The notes under the pieces: generated by a model
What the model was told of the DNA's origin: nothing
The model's database searches: none
What the model saw: only the letters and a program-made list of their open reading frames with translations
Translations under genes and position numbers: made by a program
From: Streptomyces violaceoruber
Lineage (GTDB): Bacteria > Actinomycetota > Actinomycetes > Streptomycetales > Streptomycetaceae
Direction: 5' to 3'
NCBI GenBank assembly: GCA_000720805.1
Contig: JODI01000045.1
Span: 1-64,000 of the forward strand
DNA length: 64,000 bases
Shown here: piece by piece, positions 1-8,401 of the stretch
Layout: the number at the start of each line of letters is the position of its first letter
Numbering within the stretch: position 1 is the first letter of the stretch

Positions 1-12
1 TACAGTGCAGTC

Positions 13-61
13 GCGAGGGTTTCGAGGTCTGTCGTCACAAACGGACCAACGAGACCCTCGC
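13..61. repeat. inverted repeat at the left edge
   Basis: GCGAGGGT (13-20) pairs with ACCCTCGC (54-61), and inner bases extend the stem. It follows the stop of the YbaK-like gene by about 30 bp on the minus strand and could be its terminator despite the long loop. Confidence 0.4.
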
Positions 62-93
62 TTAATGCACCCGGCCCCTTCGGACTTACTCGT

Positions 94-657
94 CTAGGCG
101 ACCGGGATCCCCAGCCCTTCCAGGACCACCGCGCCCGGCAGCTGAGCGAACGCCTTCCCCGGCACCAGCAGCTTGCCGCGCCGGCGTCCGCTGCCCACCA
201 GGACGTACGGCAGGTCGACGACGGCCGAGTCGACCAGCACCGGCCAGCCCTCCGGCAGTCCGATCGGGGTGATGCCGCCGTACTCCATGCCGGTCTCGCC
301 CGTCGCCGTGTCCATGGCGGCGAACGAGGCCTTGCGGGCGCCGAGCTGGCGGCGCACGGCTCCGTTGACGTCGACGCGGGCGGTGGACAGCACGACACAC
401 GCGGCGAGCGTGGACTCGCCGCCCCGCTTCCCCGCCACGACCACGCAGTTCGCCGACTGCTCCAGCAGCTCCCGGCCGTAGTGCTCGACGAAGGTGGCGG
501 TGTCGGCCCATTCCGGGTCGGTGTCGACGTAGACGATCTGCCCGGCGGGGACGCCGCCGCTCCAGTGGCGTACGGCGTCGGCGACCGGGCGGGTCAGTTC
601 GTCGAGGGCGTCCGGGGCGGGCGTGGCGTGGTCGAAGTGTCCGATGGGTGCGTCCAT
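94..657 (-). CDS. YbaK/EbsC-type aminoacyl-tRNA deacylase-like protein
   Basis: 187 residues, matching the usual length of free-standing YbaK/ProX-like domains, which hydrolyse mischarged aminoacyl-tRNAs in the cytoplasm. Seen: a single alpha/beta domain with the family's AGKRGGEST-like and ITPIGLP stretches, the latter resembling the GGxxPIG region of the fold. No synthetase domain is attached, so it would act in trans. It starts only 32 bp after the stop of the upstream cupin regulator on the same strand, so the two are probably cotranscribed. The tRNA substrate cannot be told from sequence; the family placement is fairly safe. Confidence 0.85.
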   Translation of the reverse strand: MDAPIGHFDHATPAPDALDELTRPVADAVRHWSGGVPAGQIVYVDTDPEWADTATFVEHYGRELLEQSANCVVVAGKRGGESTLAACVVLSTARVDVNGAVRRQLGARKASFAAMDTATGETGMEYGGITPIGLPEGWPVLVDSAVVDLPYVLVGSGRRRGKLLVPGKAFAQLPGAVVLEGLGIPVA

Positions 658-689
658 GGCGGCACGCTAACAAAGGCCGGCCGGGCGTC

Positions 690-1295
690 TCAGGGCACGG
701 GCGGGACCGAGACGGCCATCACCATCTCCATCGGGACCTCGCCCTGGTTGCCGTACGTGTGCGGGGTGTTGGCCTCGAAGGTGGCGCTCGCGCCCGCCGG
801 GACGCGGTACTCCACACCGTCGACGGTGAGCGTCAGCTCGCCCGTGGTGACATGGACCAATTCGACCGTGCCGGAGGGGTGCGGGTCCGACGGGCTGCTC
901 TCGCCCGGCATCAGCCGCCAGTCCCACATCTCCAGTGGGCCGGGGGCCTCGGTGCCCGCGAGGAGCCGGTTGTAGCTGCCGGCGTCCGTGTGCCACAGCC
1001 GGACGGCCTGGTCGGCGGGGACGACCCGCACCTTGAGGCCCCGTTCATAGTCGAGCAGGGTGGTGATGCTGACGCCGAGCGCGTCACCGATCTTCACGAC
1101 CGTGCCGAGGCTGGGGTTGGTCCGGGCCTGCTCGATCTGGATGAGCATCCCGCGGCTGACCCCGGCCCGCGCGGCAAGCACGTCGAGGGTGAAGCCGCGC
1201 ACGGCACGCCAGTGCTTGACGTTGCGCGCCAGGGACTGGGTCAGCAGGTCGAGGTCCGACACATTCCGTCCAATATTCTGAATGACAGAGTTCAT
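690..1295 (-). CDS. XRE-family regulator with C-terminal cupin domain
   Basis: 201 residues. An N-terminal helix-turn-helix (about residues 20-75, including LAARAGVSRGMLIQIEQART) is followed by a cupin_2 beta-barrel (about 115-195, with the WRLMPGESS and EANTPHTYGNQG segments). Proteins of this build are one-component regulators that sense small molecules through the cupin. The gene is divergent from a DMT-type exporter starting at 1355, with only 59 bp between starts, and leads into the YbaK-like gene. Regulation of the exporter is the natural inference; an imperfect dyad at 1301-1319 is a candidate operator. Confidence 0.9.
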   Translation of the reverse strand: MNSVIQNIGRNVSDLDLLTQSLARNVKHWRAVRGFTLDVLAARAGVSRGMLIQIEQARTNPSLGTVVKIGDALGVSITTLLDYERGLKVRVVPADQAVRLWHTDAGSYNRLLAGTEAPGPLEMWDWRLMPGESSPSDPHPSGTVELVHVTTGELTLTVDGVEYRVPAGASATFEANTPHTYGNQGEVPMEMVMAVSVPPVP

Positions 1296-1300
1296 TCGAC

Positions 1301-1319
1301 TGCACTACCGTGTGGTGCA
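1301..1319. promoter_or_regulatory. candidate operator between cupin regulator and exporter
   Basis: TGCACTA and TGGTGCA form an imperfect inverted repeat (6 of 7 pairs) around CCGTG in the 59-bp divergent promoter region. This is where an XRE-cupin regulator would be expected to bind. Its role is inferred from position only. Confidence 0.35.
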
Positions 1320-1354
1320 CCCGATCATTCACCGAACTGTACTGCGAGGCCCCC

Positions 1355-2212
1355 ATGACAGCACTCTTCGCCCTGGCGACCAGCCTGCTGTGGGGGCTGG
1401 CCGACTTCGGCGGCGGACTGCTGACCCGACGCGTGCCGGCACTCACGGTGGTCGTCGTCTCCCAGACGATCGCGACGGTCGTGCTCGGCGCGATCGTGGT
1501 GGCCGCCGGCGGCTGGAGCGAGGCAGGTCCGCGGCTGTGGTTCGCGGTGGCGGCGGGCCTGGCTGGCCCCGTGGCGATGATCTGCTTCTACGAGGCGCTC
1601 GCCCGGGGCCCGATGGGAGTCGTCTCCCCGCTGGCCACCCTCAGCGTGGCGGTCCCCGTGAGCGTGGGTCTCTTCCTCGGCGAGCGTCCCGGACTCGTGC
1701 AGGCCGCGGGCATCGCGGTCGCCGTGACCGGTGTCGTCCTCGCCGGCGGACCGCACCTGAGGGGCGCCGCCGTGCAGCGGCAGACCATCGCCCTCACGCT
1801 GGTCGCGGCCCTCGGCTTCGGCACGGTGTTCGCGCTGATCGCGGAGGCCTCGACGACGGTCACCGGCCTGTTCCTCGCCCTGTTCGTGCAGCGCGTGGTC
1901 AACGTGGCGGCGGGCGGAGCCGCCCTGTACGTCTCCGTGCGGCGGGGCGGCGAGGCCCTGCCGCCCGGCGGCTTCCCCTGGGCCTCGCTGCCGGCGCTCG
2001 GTTTCGTCGGTCTCGCGGACGTGGCGGCGAACGGCACGTACGCGGTCGCCGCCCAGCACGGCCCGGTCACCGTGGCCGCCGTCCTCGCCTCGCTCTACCC
2101 GGTGGTGACGGCCCTGGCCGCCCGCGGCTTCCTCAGCGAACGCCTGCGGGCGGTCCAGGCGGCGGGGGCTGGCCTGGCGCTGCTGGGCACGCTGTTGCTG
2201 GCGGCGGGTTAG
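1355..2212 (+). CDS. EamA/DMT-superfamily transporter
   Basis: 285 residues with about ten hydrophobic helices arranged as two EamA repeats, the drug/metabolite-transporter architecture of inner-membrane exporters. The start at 1355 (MTALFALATSLLWG) is preferred because translation from the earlier in-frame ATG at 1310 would add a hydrophilic stretch running across the promoter. It is divergent from the XRE-cupin gene, suggesting substrate-induced export. Substrate unknown. The gene stops 40 bp before the convergent acyltransferase gene. Confidence 0.85.
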   Translation: MTALFALATSLLWGLADFGGGLLTRRVPALTVVVVSQTIATVVLGAIVVAAGGWSEAGPRLWFAVAAGLAGPVAMICFYEALARGPMGVVSPLATLSVAVPVSVGLFLGERPGLVQAAGIAVAVTGVVLAGGPHLRGAAVQRQTIALTLVAALGFGTVFALIAEASTTVTGLFLALFVQRVVNVAAGGAALYVSVRRGGEALPPGGFPWASLPALGFVGLADVAANGTYAVAAQHGPVTVAAVLASLYPVVTALAARGFLSERLRAVQAAGAGLALLGTLLLAAG

Positions 2213-2252
2213 GGCCCTTCTGATGGATCTCCGGCGCGGGACGACGGGTCCC

Positions 2253-3017
2253 TCAGGCGTCGGCGTCCAACTCCGCGAGCCGGGCCACGTCCTTCTCGTC
2301 CAAGTCCGCCAGTTTCAGCAGCTGTTCGGGGGTGACGCCCTCGGGAATCGGCACCGGGGGCGGGGTCCGCAGCGGCGGCTGCCAGCCGTCGGCCGGGGTC
2401 CACCGCCGGACGACCCGTGCGGGCGCCCCCGCCACCACCGCGTGGTCGGGCACCACCCCGCGTACGACGGCTCCGGCCGCGACGACCACGTTCCGCCCGA
2501 TCCGCGCCCCCGGCAGGATCACCGCGCCGGTCCCGACCCAGCACCCCGGCCCTATCTCCACCGGCTCCATCCGCGGCCACTGCTTGCCGATGGGTTCGTG
2601 CGGATCGTCGTACGAGTGGTTCGTGGACGTGACATAGACGTACGGCCCGAAGTAGCAGTCGCTGCCGATGGTGACCATCGTGTCGGCGATGACGTGACTG
2701 CCCCGGCCGAGGACCACGCCGTCCCCTATCCGCAGGATCGGGTCCGGGCCGAGGTCCAGGTCGGGCATCAGACCGGCGGTCAGGGTGACCTGTTCGCCGA
2801 CGATGCAGTGGGCGCCCAGATGGATCCAGGGTTCCCCGAAGACCGTGCCGAGCGGGAAGGCGAGCCGGGTGCCCGTGCCCAGGGCGCCGAAGCGGAAGCG
2901 GCCCGGGTGGTCGGCGGTGACGGAGCCGGTGCGCTGCACCCAGGCCCAGCCCGCGTGCACGGCCCGCTGGACCGCGCGGCGCCGCCATGATGAGAACGTG
3001 TTCTTGCTCTTCGGCAC
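2253..3017 (-). CDS. acyltransferase of the left-handed beta-helix family
   Basis: About 254 residues if the GTG at 3017 (VPKSKNTFSSWRRR) is used. An in-frame ATG at 3050 would give 265 residues; neither has a strong ribosome-binding site. Seen: hexapeptide repeats from about residue 40 to 185 (IGSDCYFGPYVYV, IGPGCWVGTGAVILPGA, IGRNVVVAAGAVV) and NHSYDDP, the pattern of maltose/galactoside-type O-acetyltransferases. A Pro-rich linker and a short acidic C-terminal helix (EQLLKLADLDEKDVARLAEL) follow. It is divergent from another beta-helix gene at 3139. The acceptor is unknown. Confidence 0.8.
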   Translation of the reverse strand: MPKSKNTFSSWRRRAVQRAVHAGWAWVQRTGSVTADHPGRFRFGALGTGTRLAFPLGTVFGEPWIHLGAHCIVGEQVTLTAGLMPDLDLGPDPILRIGDGVVLGRGSHVIADTMVTIGSDCYFGPYVYVTSTNHSYDDPHEPIGKQWPRMEPVEIGPGCWVGTGAVILPGARIGRNVVVAAGAVVRGVVPDHAVVAGAPARVVRRWTPADGWQPPLRTPPPVPIPEGVTPEQLLKLADLDEKDVARLAELDADA

Positions 3018-3138
3018 CCGCACACCGTACTCAGCGTGACGTGAACCCATGAGTTCGAGGGCCTGTGATCTTCGCCCCACCCGGTGGCGTACGGTGCCCC
3101 TGTCGACGACGACGAGGAGCGACAACGAGGTGAGGGCG

Positions 3139-3669
3139 ATGGCGCACAAGGCGTTGATCACGGGCATCGGCGGCAAGGAACCGAAGATCCACGAGGAGGC
3201 GTTCGTGGCGCCCAACGCGTCGGTGATCGGAGACGTGACGCTGGAGGCGGGCGCGAGCGTCTGGTACGGCGCCGTGGTGCGCGGCGACGTCGAGAGCATC
3301 TCCGTCGGAGCGCAGAGCAACATCCAGGACAATTGCACGCTGCACGCCGACCCCGGTTACCCCGTCACCATCGGCGAGCGGGTCTCCGTCGGCCACAACG
3401 CGGTGGTCCACGGGGCGACGGTCGGGGACGACTGCCTCATCGGCATGGGGGCCACCGTGCTCAACGGCGCGGTGATCGGCGCGGGTTCGCTCGTCGCGGC
3501 GCAGGCGTTGGTGCCGCAGGGGATGGAGGTGCCGCCGGGCTCACTGGTGGCGGGTGTGCCGGCGAAGGTGAGGCGGGAACTGACGGAGGAGGAGCGTCAG
3601 GGCGTGACGCTGAACGGCACGCTGTACGCGGAGTTGGGGAAGGCGCACCGCGAGGTGCACGCGGACTGA
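3139..3669 (+). CDS. gamma-class carbonic anhydrase-like protein
   Basis: 176 residues of near-continuous hexapeptide repeats (SVIGDVTLEAGASVWYGAVV and VSVGHNAVVHGATVGDDCLI), as in the gamma carbonic anhydrase/YrdA family. Candidate zinc ligands are visible in CTLHADPGYP and VGHNAVVHG. The start at 3139 has GAGGTGAGGG just upstream. Many such proteins have unproven hydratase activity, so the fold assignment is firmer than the reaction. It faces the convergent dedA across a short repeat array. Confidence 0.87.
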   Translation: MAHKALITGIGGKEPKIHEEAFVAPNASVIGDVTLEAGASVWYGAVVRGDVESISVGAQSNIQDNCTLHADPGYPVTIGERVSVGHNAVVHGATVGDDCLIGMGATVLNGAVIGAGSLVAAQALVPQGMEVPPGSLVAGVPAKVRRELTEEERQGVTLNGTLYAELGKAHREVHAD

Positions 3670-3681
3670 GCCGCAGCCGGC

Positions 3682-3792
3682 GTCTCGGTCGGCGTCTCCG
3701 TCGGCCGGGCAAGGCTCGGCCCCGGCGTCTGTGTCGGCGGGACAGGCTCCGGTCCGGCGTCTCAGTCGGCGGGGACAGGCTCCGGTCCGGCC
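3682..3792. repeat. 32-33 bp imperfect tandem repeat at the 3' end of the DedA gene
   Basis: Three units start at 3694, 3727 and 3759, with a partial copy at 3682. The consensus contains GTCGGCGGGACAGGCTCCGG. The last unit carries the final codons and stop of the minus-strand DedA gene, so the array has grown from, or into, its C-terminal coding end. Confidence 0.75.
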
Positions 3793-4415
3793 TCGGCCTC
3801 CTGCTTGTGCGCCGTCGCCTTCTTGGCCTTGCGCTTCAGCACCAGCATCGACGTCAGCCCCACCAGCACCGCCGCCACCAGACCCAGCCACGAGAACCGC
3901 TTCAGCCACGACTCCGCGACGATCCCGACGTAGTAGATGACCGCGGTGGTCCCGCCCGCCCAGATGATGCCGCCGAGCACGTTGGCGATCAGGAACTTCC
4001 AGTACGGCATCCGCAGCACGCCCGCCAGCGGCCCCGCGAAAATCCGCAGCAGGGCGACGAAGCGGCCGAAGAAGACGGCCCACATGCCCCACTTCTGGAA
4101 GGACCGCTCGGCGGTGGCGATGTGCCCCTCGCCGAAGTGCTTGGGGAACTTCTTGCCGAGCCAGGCGAGCAGGGGCCGACCGCCCCTGCGGCCGATGGCG
4201 TAGCCGATGGAGTCGCCCACGATCGCGCCGAGGCTGGCGCAGGCGCCGAGGATCACCGGGTTGATGCCGGCGTGCTGCGAGGACAGCAGCGCGGCGGAGA
4301 CCAGGATGATCTCGCCGGGCAGCGGTATACCCAGGCTCTCCAGACCGATGACCAGTCCCACGAGGGCGTAGACGGCTGCCGCGGGCACCGTGTCGAGCCA
4401 GTCCTGGACGTGCAA
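3762..4415 (-). CDS. DedA-family membrane protein
   Basis: 217 residues. Seen: the DedA/SNARE-associated domain with GLVIGLESLGIPLPGE near the N-terminus, GDSIGYAIGRRGGR and GRFVALLRIFAGPLAGVLRM, then terminal helices and a Lys/Glu-rich tail. DedA proteins are inner-membrane proteins now linked to phospholipid flipping and envelope homeostasis. The acidic C-terminal end (EAEAGPEPVPAD) is encoded by the last unit of a tandem repeat. It lies 93 bp downstream of the ricin-domain gene on the same strand. Confidence 0.9.
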   Translation of the reverse strand: MHVQDWLDTVPAAAVYALVGLVIGLESLGIPLPGEIILVSAALLSSQHAGINPVILGACASLGAIVGDSIGYAIGRRGGRPLLAWLGKKFPKHFGEGHIATAERSFQKWGMWAVFFGRFVALLRIFAGPLAGVLRMPYWKFLIANVLGGIIWAGGTTAVIYYVGIVAESWLKRFSWLGLVAAVLVGLTSMLVLKRKAKKATAHKQEAEAGPEPVPAD

Positions 4416-4508
4416 CGCCGGTTCCTCCCCTGTCGCTTTCCCTGCGTTCCCGGCGTGCGCCTCGGCACTTTCCCGGCGTACGCCCCGGCCGGACGCACCC
4501 CGGGAAGC

Positions 4509-6431
4509 CTACCGGGTCACCGGGAGGCCGAGGCCGCTGGTGACATCAGTGGTGACTTTCGTTACTTTCACGACCTTCGAGACATTCGTGGCGGCTGGCC
4601 CCGCGTCACCCTCGGCGTGGGCCACGACGCCCTCCACGAGGGCTCCGGCCTCCTCGGCCGGAGTCGTCGGCTCGGGTTCGGCGCGGTGGCCGACCTGGGC
4701 GACCCGTGTCTCGTACGGCTCCGGCGGATCCTGGGACGGCTCCGCCGACGGGGGCCGGGGAGCACCGGGGAGCCGGCCCAGCGGGCCCGCGCCGGGAGGC
4801 GACGGGGCGGGCTTCGGCGCGTACGGCGCGTTCGGCCGGCTCGGCGCATCGGAGGGCGCCGGCAGGCCTCCCGGCGACTCCGTGCCCGGCACTCGCTCGC
4901 CCCGCGGTGAGCCGGTCAGCCCGTTCACGGCCTCCAGCACCCACCGCTGTCCGGCGGATCCGTCCCGTTCGGCGACGACCACGGCCCGGCCGGGACCGGC
5001 GGCGACCAGCAGCCCGCCGCCCCGGCGCAACAGCAGTTCGCCCCGCACCGTGAGGTCGTAACGGACCTCCCCGGCGTGCACCAGGCAGTCGGCCAGGACG
5101 ACGGCGCCCTCGTCGGCGTCGGCATCGAGGCAGAGGGTGGGGTCGGCGGCGGACCGCAGCAGTCCGTCGTCCTGGTACGCCCACAGCTGCGAGCCGGCCG
5201 ACGAGCACGCCGCCAGGACGGTCCTGACGCCGTCCTCGGTGCGGTCGCCGCGCAGGTCGAGGCAGCGTCCGGCATGCGGGTTGCGGAGCCTGCCGTGCCC
5301 GGTCCCGCCGGGGTTCACGACGGAGGCGGTGGACGGGGCCCCGCCGGCGGACGAACCGCCGGTGGGCCCCGGGGAGACGGAGTGGCCGCTCGCCGTTCCC
5401 CAGGTGGCTCCGGGCGCGGGGGCGCCGCCCTCGCCGGACCAGCTCCTGACGACGAGCACGGTCGCGAGCAGCGCGAGGGACAGGACGCCCGCGCCCACGA
5501 GCACGGCCTTGGTGTGCCGGCGGGCCGGGGCGAGCCGCCCGGATGCGGGGCGGTGCCGACCGCCGGGCCTCGGCCGGGCGAACGGGTGAGCCGACCCCGG
5601 TGCGTGGGCGGCGGCGGGGCCGGGCCGGGAGTCGAGATAGCGGCGGGCGCCCCAGCCGAGCACGGTTTCGGCGAGCAGTACCCCCAGGCCGCCCTCGAAA
5701 TGACCGAGTTGCTCGGCGGCGTGCCGGCAGTAGCGACAGACCGTCAGATGCCGTTGGACATCGGGCAGCAGGGATCCGCCACGGCGAATGGGGCCATCGA
5801 GGAGCCGGCTGTAGAAGCGGCATTCCCTGGTGGGGGCGAGTTCCCGGTGGGCCCGGACACAGCCCGCCCTGAATTGTTCGCGTGCCTGTTCCAGCGCGGC
5901 CGTCGCTCTGGCCGTGTCCACCCCGAGCAGACCCGCCGGAACGGATATGGGCTCGGCCTCGACCTCGGTGTGCCACAGCAGACATTGGGAGGCTCCGGGA
6001 AGAGCGAGGAATGCGCGCTCGGCGAGCCGTCGCCTTTCGGGAGTGACCGCCCTCGCCGCGCGCAGTCCGCGACCGCCGGTCGTTTTGCGGAGCTCCGGCA
6101 GTACGGCGGAAATGCCGTCGTCCGCGGCCCACTCCTTCACCGTGTCCCGTACCGCCCCCAGAAGTTGCGGCCGCACGGCCCCACCGCTCGCCCGTCCGAG
6201 CACTCGGTGGAACGCGGCCGCGGTCGCCGTGGAGGCCGAATCCCCCGACGACGCCAGGCAGATGACCGCGTAGTCATGTGCCGCCCGCCAGTGCCGGGCC
6301 ATCAACAGCGCGACCGCGCGGGCGTCCGGGGTGGTGCCGCCCAGCCGGGCGACGAGATCGCCGTCGGACTCCCCGGGGCCGGCTCCGGGCCGGGGCGGGT
6401 ACGGAGGACGGGGTGGGTTGGGGGATTGCAC
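4509..6431 (-). CDS. membrane protein with sigma-like N-terminus, zinc-finger segment and ricin-type lectin domain
   Basis: 640 residues from a GTG at 6431 with GGAAGGAAA upstream; longer in-frame starts lack a site. Reading order: a cytoplasmic helical region (about 20-210) resembling sigma-70-like region 2 and 4 folds, then an anti-sigma-type zinc finger (HLTVCRYCRHAAE). A Pro/Arg-rich linker follows, then one transmembrane helix (VGAGVLSLALLATVLVV), a Ser/Gly-rich stalk, an extracytoplasmic beta-trefoil ricin-type domain (repeats LRNPHAGRCLDLRGD and SAADPTLCLDADAD), and an Ala/Pro-rich tail. The build suggests a transmembrane signalling protein binding a cell-surface glycan. No known partner is adjacent. 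Confidence 0.75.
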   Translation of the reverse strand: MQSPNPPRPPYPPRPGAGPGESDGDLVARLGGTTPDARAVALLMARHWRAAHDYAVICLASSGDSASTATAAAFHRVLGRASGGAVRPQLLGAVRDTVKEWAADDGISAVLPELRKTTGGRGLRAARAVTPERRRLAERAFLALPGASQCLLWHTEVEAEPISVPAGLLGVDTARATAALEQAREQFRAGCVRAHRELAPTRECRFYSRLLDGPIRRGGSLLPDVQRHLTVCRYCRHAAEQLGHFEGGLGVLLAETVLGWGARRYLDSRPGPAAAHAPGSAHPFARPRPGGRHRPASGRLAPARRHTKAVLVGAGVLSLALLATVLVVRSWSGEGGAPAPGATWGTASGHSVSPGPTGGSSAGGAPSTASVVNPGGTGHGRLRNPHAGRCLDLRGDRTEDGVRTVLAACSSAGSQLWAYQDDGLLRSAADPTLCLDADADEGAVVLADCLVHAGEVRYDLTVRGELLLRRGGGLLVAAGPGRAVVVAERDGSAGQRWVLEAVNGLTGSPRGERVPGTESPGGLPAPSDAPSRPNAPYAPKPAPSPPGAGPLGRLPGAPRPPSAEPSQDPPEPYETRVAQVGHRAEPEPTTPAEEAGALVEGVVAHAEGDAGPAATNVSKVVKVTKVTTDVTSGLGLPVTR

Positions 6432-6792
6432 TGGACCATTTCCTTCCAAGCCACAGGACGGCTTGTCGAACGCGCGTCCGCAGGAAAGCAGGTGCCCGAC
6501 TGGTGCATACCTGTGCCGCGTCACATGCGGAGCGGCTTGAGGGGTCAACCGCAGTGATCGACTGCGGGGCCGCTCACCTTCGCACAATTGACGTACAGGA
6601 AACAAGAACTTCGAGTGCCCTGGGTTCAAAAAGGCGTAAATTCAGAAAAGTTACCGTCGGTATCCGCACCCGCATTCGAAATTACCCGTCACGGGCTCGT
6701 CAAGTTGTGTACGAGGCAAGCCGGTCGGTCCACGAAATCTCCCACCACGGGACCCGGTTCAGGGCGGACTCCGGGCTTCCCTCGACACACGA
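6432..6792. other. non-coding spacer upstream of the ricin-domain gene
   Basis: About 360 bp, noticeably less GC-rich than its surroundings around 6600-6740. It must hold the promoter of the minus-strand ricin-domain gene; no confident coding sequence or RNA was seen. Confidence 0.5.
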
Positions 6793-6823
6793 GGGCCCCG
6801 GACAGTCGAACCGTCCGGGGCCC
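6793..6823 (-). terminator. strong hairpin terminator after the thioesterase gene
   Basis: Perfect 11-bp stem GGGCCCCGGAC / GTCCGGGGCCC with a 9-nt loop, 29 bp beyond the stop of the minus-strand thioesterase gene. There is no U tract, as is usual in streptomycetes. Confidence 0.8.
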
Positions 6824-6851
6824 GGCACGCCGCCGCTGCCGCGACTACCGC

Positions 6852-7304
6852 TCAGTCGTTGGGGCGCAGTGTCCAGATCACCGTCATCTCCCCGGTGACG
6901 GCCCCGTCCTCGCGCCGGATGGCGACGGCCACCGGGAACTCCGGGCGCCTGCCCTCGTCGAGTTCGGCGACGATCTCGGCGACGGGGCGCCCGAGTGTCG
7001 CGGTGGCGGTGACCGGCCCCAGGGCGATCTTCTTGAAGGCGATCTCGGCGGTCACCGGAAGCGGCACCGCACGCGAGAGCTGGTCCCCGAAGGCCGCCAG
7101 CACGATCGCCCCGCTGGCCGACTCGCCCAGCGTGAACATCGCCCCGGCGTGCGGTCCGCCCACGTGGTTGCGGTACTCACTCTGATCCGGAAGGGCCAGC
7201 ACAGCCTTCTCCGCGGAGGTTTCCAGGTATTCCAGGTTCAGCGTCCGAACCATCGGCACCGTGGCGGCGAGCAACTCGCCGATCGACATCTGATCTGCGC
7301 CCAT
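6852..7304 (-). CDS. PaaI/DUF4442-type hotdog thioesterase-like protein
   Basis: 150 residues of a single hotdog fold. The helix region LLAATVPMVRTLNLEYLE precedes HVGGPHAGAMFTLGESASG, the segment that in this family surrounds the acyl-CoA site, and PVTAEIAFKKIALGPVTATA follows. Members hydrolyse acyl-CoA thioesters. The start is ATG 7304; an in-frame ATG at 7289 is an alternative. It is divergent from the frameshifted paralogue gene at 7374 and ends before a strong hairpin. Substrate chain length is unknown. Confidence 0.8.
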   Translation of the reverse strand: MGADQMSIGELLAATVPMVRTLNLEYLETSAEKAVLALPDQSEYRNHVGGPHAGAMFTLGESASGAIVLAAFGDQLSRAVPLPVTAEIAFKKIALGPVTATATLGRPVAEIVAELDEGRRPEFPVAVAIRREDGAVTGEMTVIWTLRPND

Positions 7305-7373
7305 ACCGCATGTTACCCACGAGTAGCCTTGCTTGGCCAGGACTGCCGGCTGATCGCCGTATCCTTGCCGCCC

Positions 7374-8335
7374 ATGTGGCCAGGACAGCAGCCGCCGGGG
7401 GGCGGGCAGGACCCGCAACAGCAGCCGGCCGGTGGGGACCCGTACCAGCAGTCCGGGTACCAGCAGCATGACCCGTACGCCCAGCAGCAGCCGCCTGCCT
7501 GGGGCGCCCCCACGGTTCCGGGCGGCGCGGGCCCGCGGCCGCCGGGCGGAGGGCGGCGCACCAAGGTGATCGCGATCGCCGCGGCCGCGACCGTCGTCGT
7601 GGCCGCCGCGGCGACGGGGGCCGTCCTGCTGGGCGGCGGCACGGACGACCAGGCCGGTCCCGGCCCGACGGCTTCCTCGGCGCCACCGACCCCACCGCCC
7701 ACCGCATCGGCCGGCCCTCGGGCGGTCGACGCCCAGGAACCCACCGTGGCCGGCTGGCAGACCGGGTGAACGCCGATCGGGGCATCGCCTTCGACGTACC
7801 GGTGAACTGGGCGCTGCAGTCGCCGAGTTGGGTCTCGTACGTGGCGGAGAAGGACGATCCGGAGGAAAAGCCCCTGGTCGCCATGAAGGCACCGGCTGTC
7901 CTCAAGGAGAAGTGGTGTGACGACGAGGACAAGAACGGCGAGACCGACTACACGGCCCTGGCCGGCGTGGGCACCCGCGGCGACAACGGGGCGAAGAGCA
8001 CCGCGGACGCTGCCCGCGCGGATTCGACCGCCTGGGTCTACGGCATGTACACCCAGCCGGACCACAAGAAGGTCACGACCGGACAGGTCACCTCCTTCAC
8101 CACCGCTTCCGGCCTCAACGGCAGTGTGGCCACATCCCGTTCCTCGGGTGCCGTCAAGCGCGGCAGGTGCGACTCGGACGGCAAGGCGACGACCTTCGCC
8201 TTCAAGGGCACCGACGGCGGTTTCGCGTCCTGGTCGTTCGTCGGTGCCGCCGGGGTCGGTGAGGAGGTCCCGGACGCCACGATCGAGCAGATCATGAAGA
8301 CGGTACGGATCTACGACCCCGTGGACGAACGCTGA
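7374..8335 (+). pseudogene. frameshifted copy of a membrane-anchored secreted-domain protein
   Basis: Two open frames meet here. 7374-7769 encodes 131 residues: a Gln/Pro-rich cytoplasmic N-terminus starting MWPGQQ, one membrane helix around residue 65-85, and the start of the outer domain ending VAGWQTG. 7766-8335 encodes the rest from VNADRGIAFDVPVNW to the end. Against the intact neighbour at 8402 (VAGWKVVVNPKWGTAFDVP), inserting a single base near 7764-7766 restores perfect co-linearity with no residue gained or lost. The stop and a GTG overlap as GTGA, so re-initiation is possible, but the downstream product would then lack its membrane anchor. Either a recent pseudogene or an assembly error. 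Confidence 0.75.
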
Positions 8336-8401
8336 TTTGCTACGGCCCTGACAAGAAGAAGTGGCCGAATCGTGTCCCTGGCGGCACTAGGGTGGCTGCC
8401 C

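Noticed and set aside
13..61. Possible tRNA or attC-like structure at the left edge
   Set aside because: No anticodon arm, T-loop or CCA end and no integron context; only a long-loop inverted repeat.
2253..3338. A 361-residue version of the acyltransferase
   Set aside because: The extra N-terminus would be antisense to the gamma-carbonic-anhydrase start and lacks family similarity.
7766..8335. Treating the second frame as an independent gene with a GTG start
   Set aside because: It lacks a signal or membrane anchor and aligns without gap to the middle of the intact paralogue, so a frameshift explains it better.
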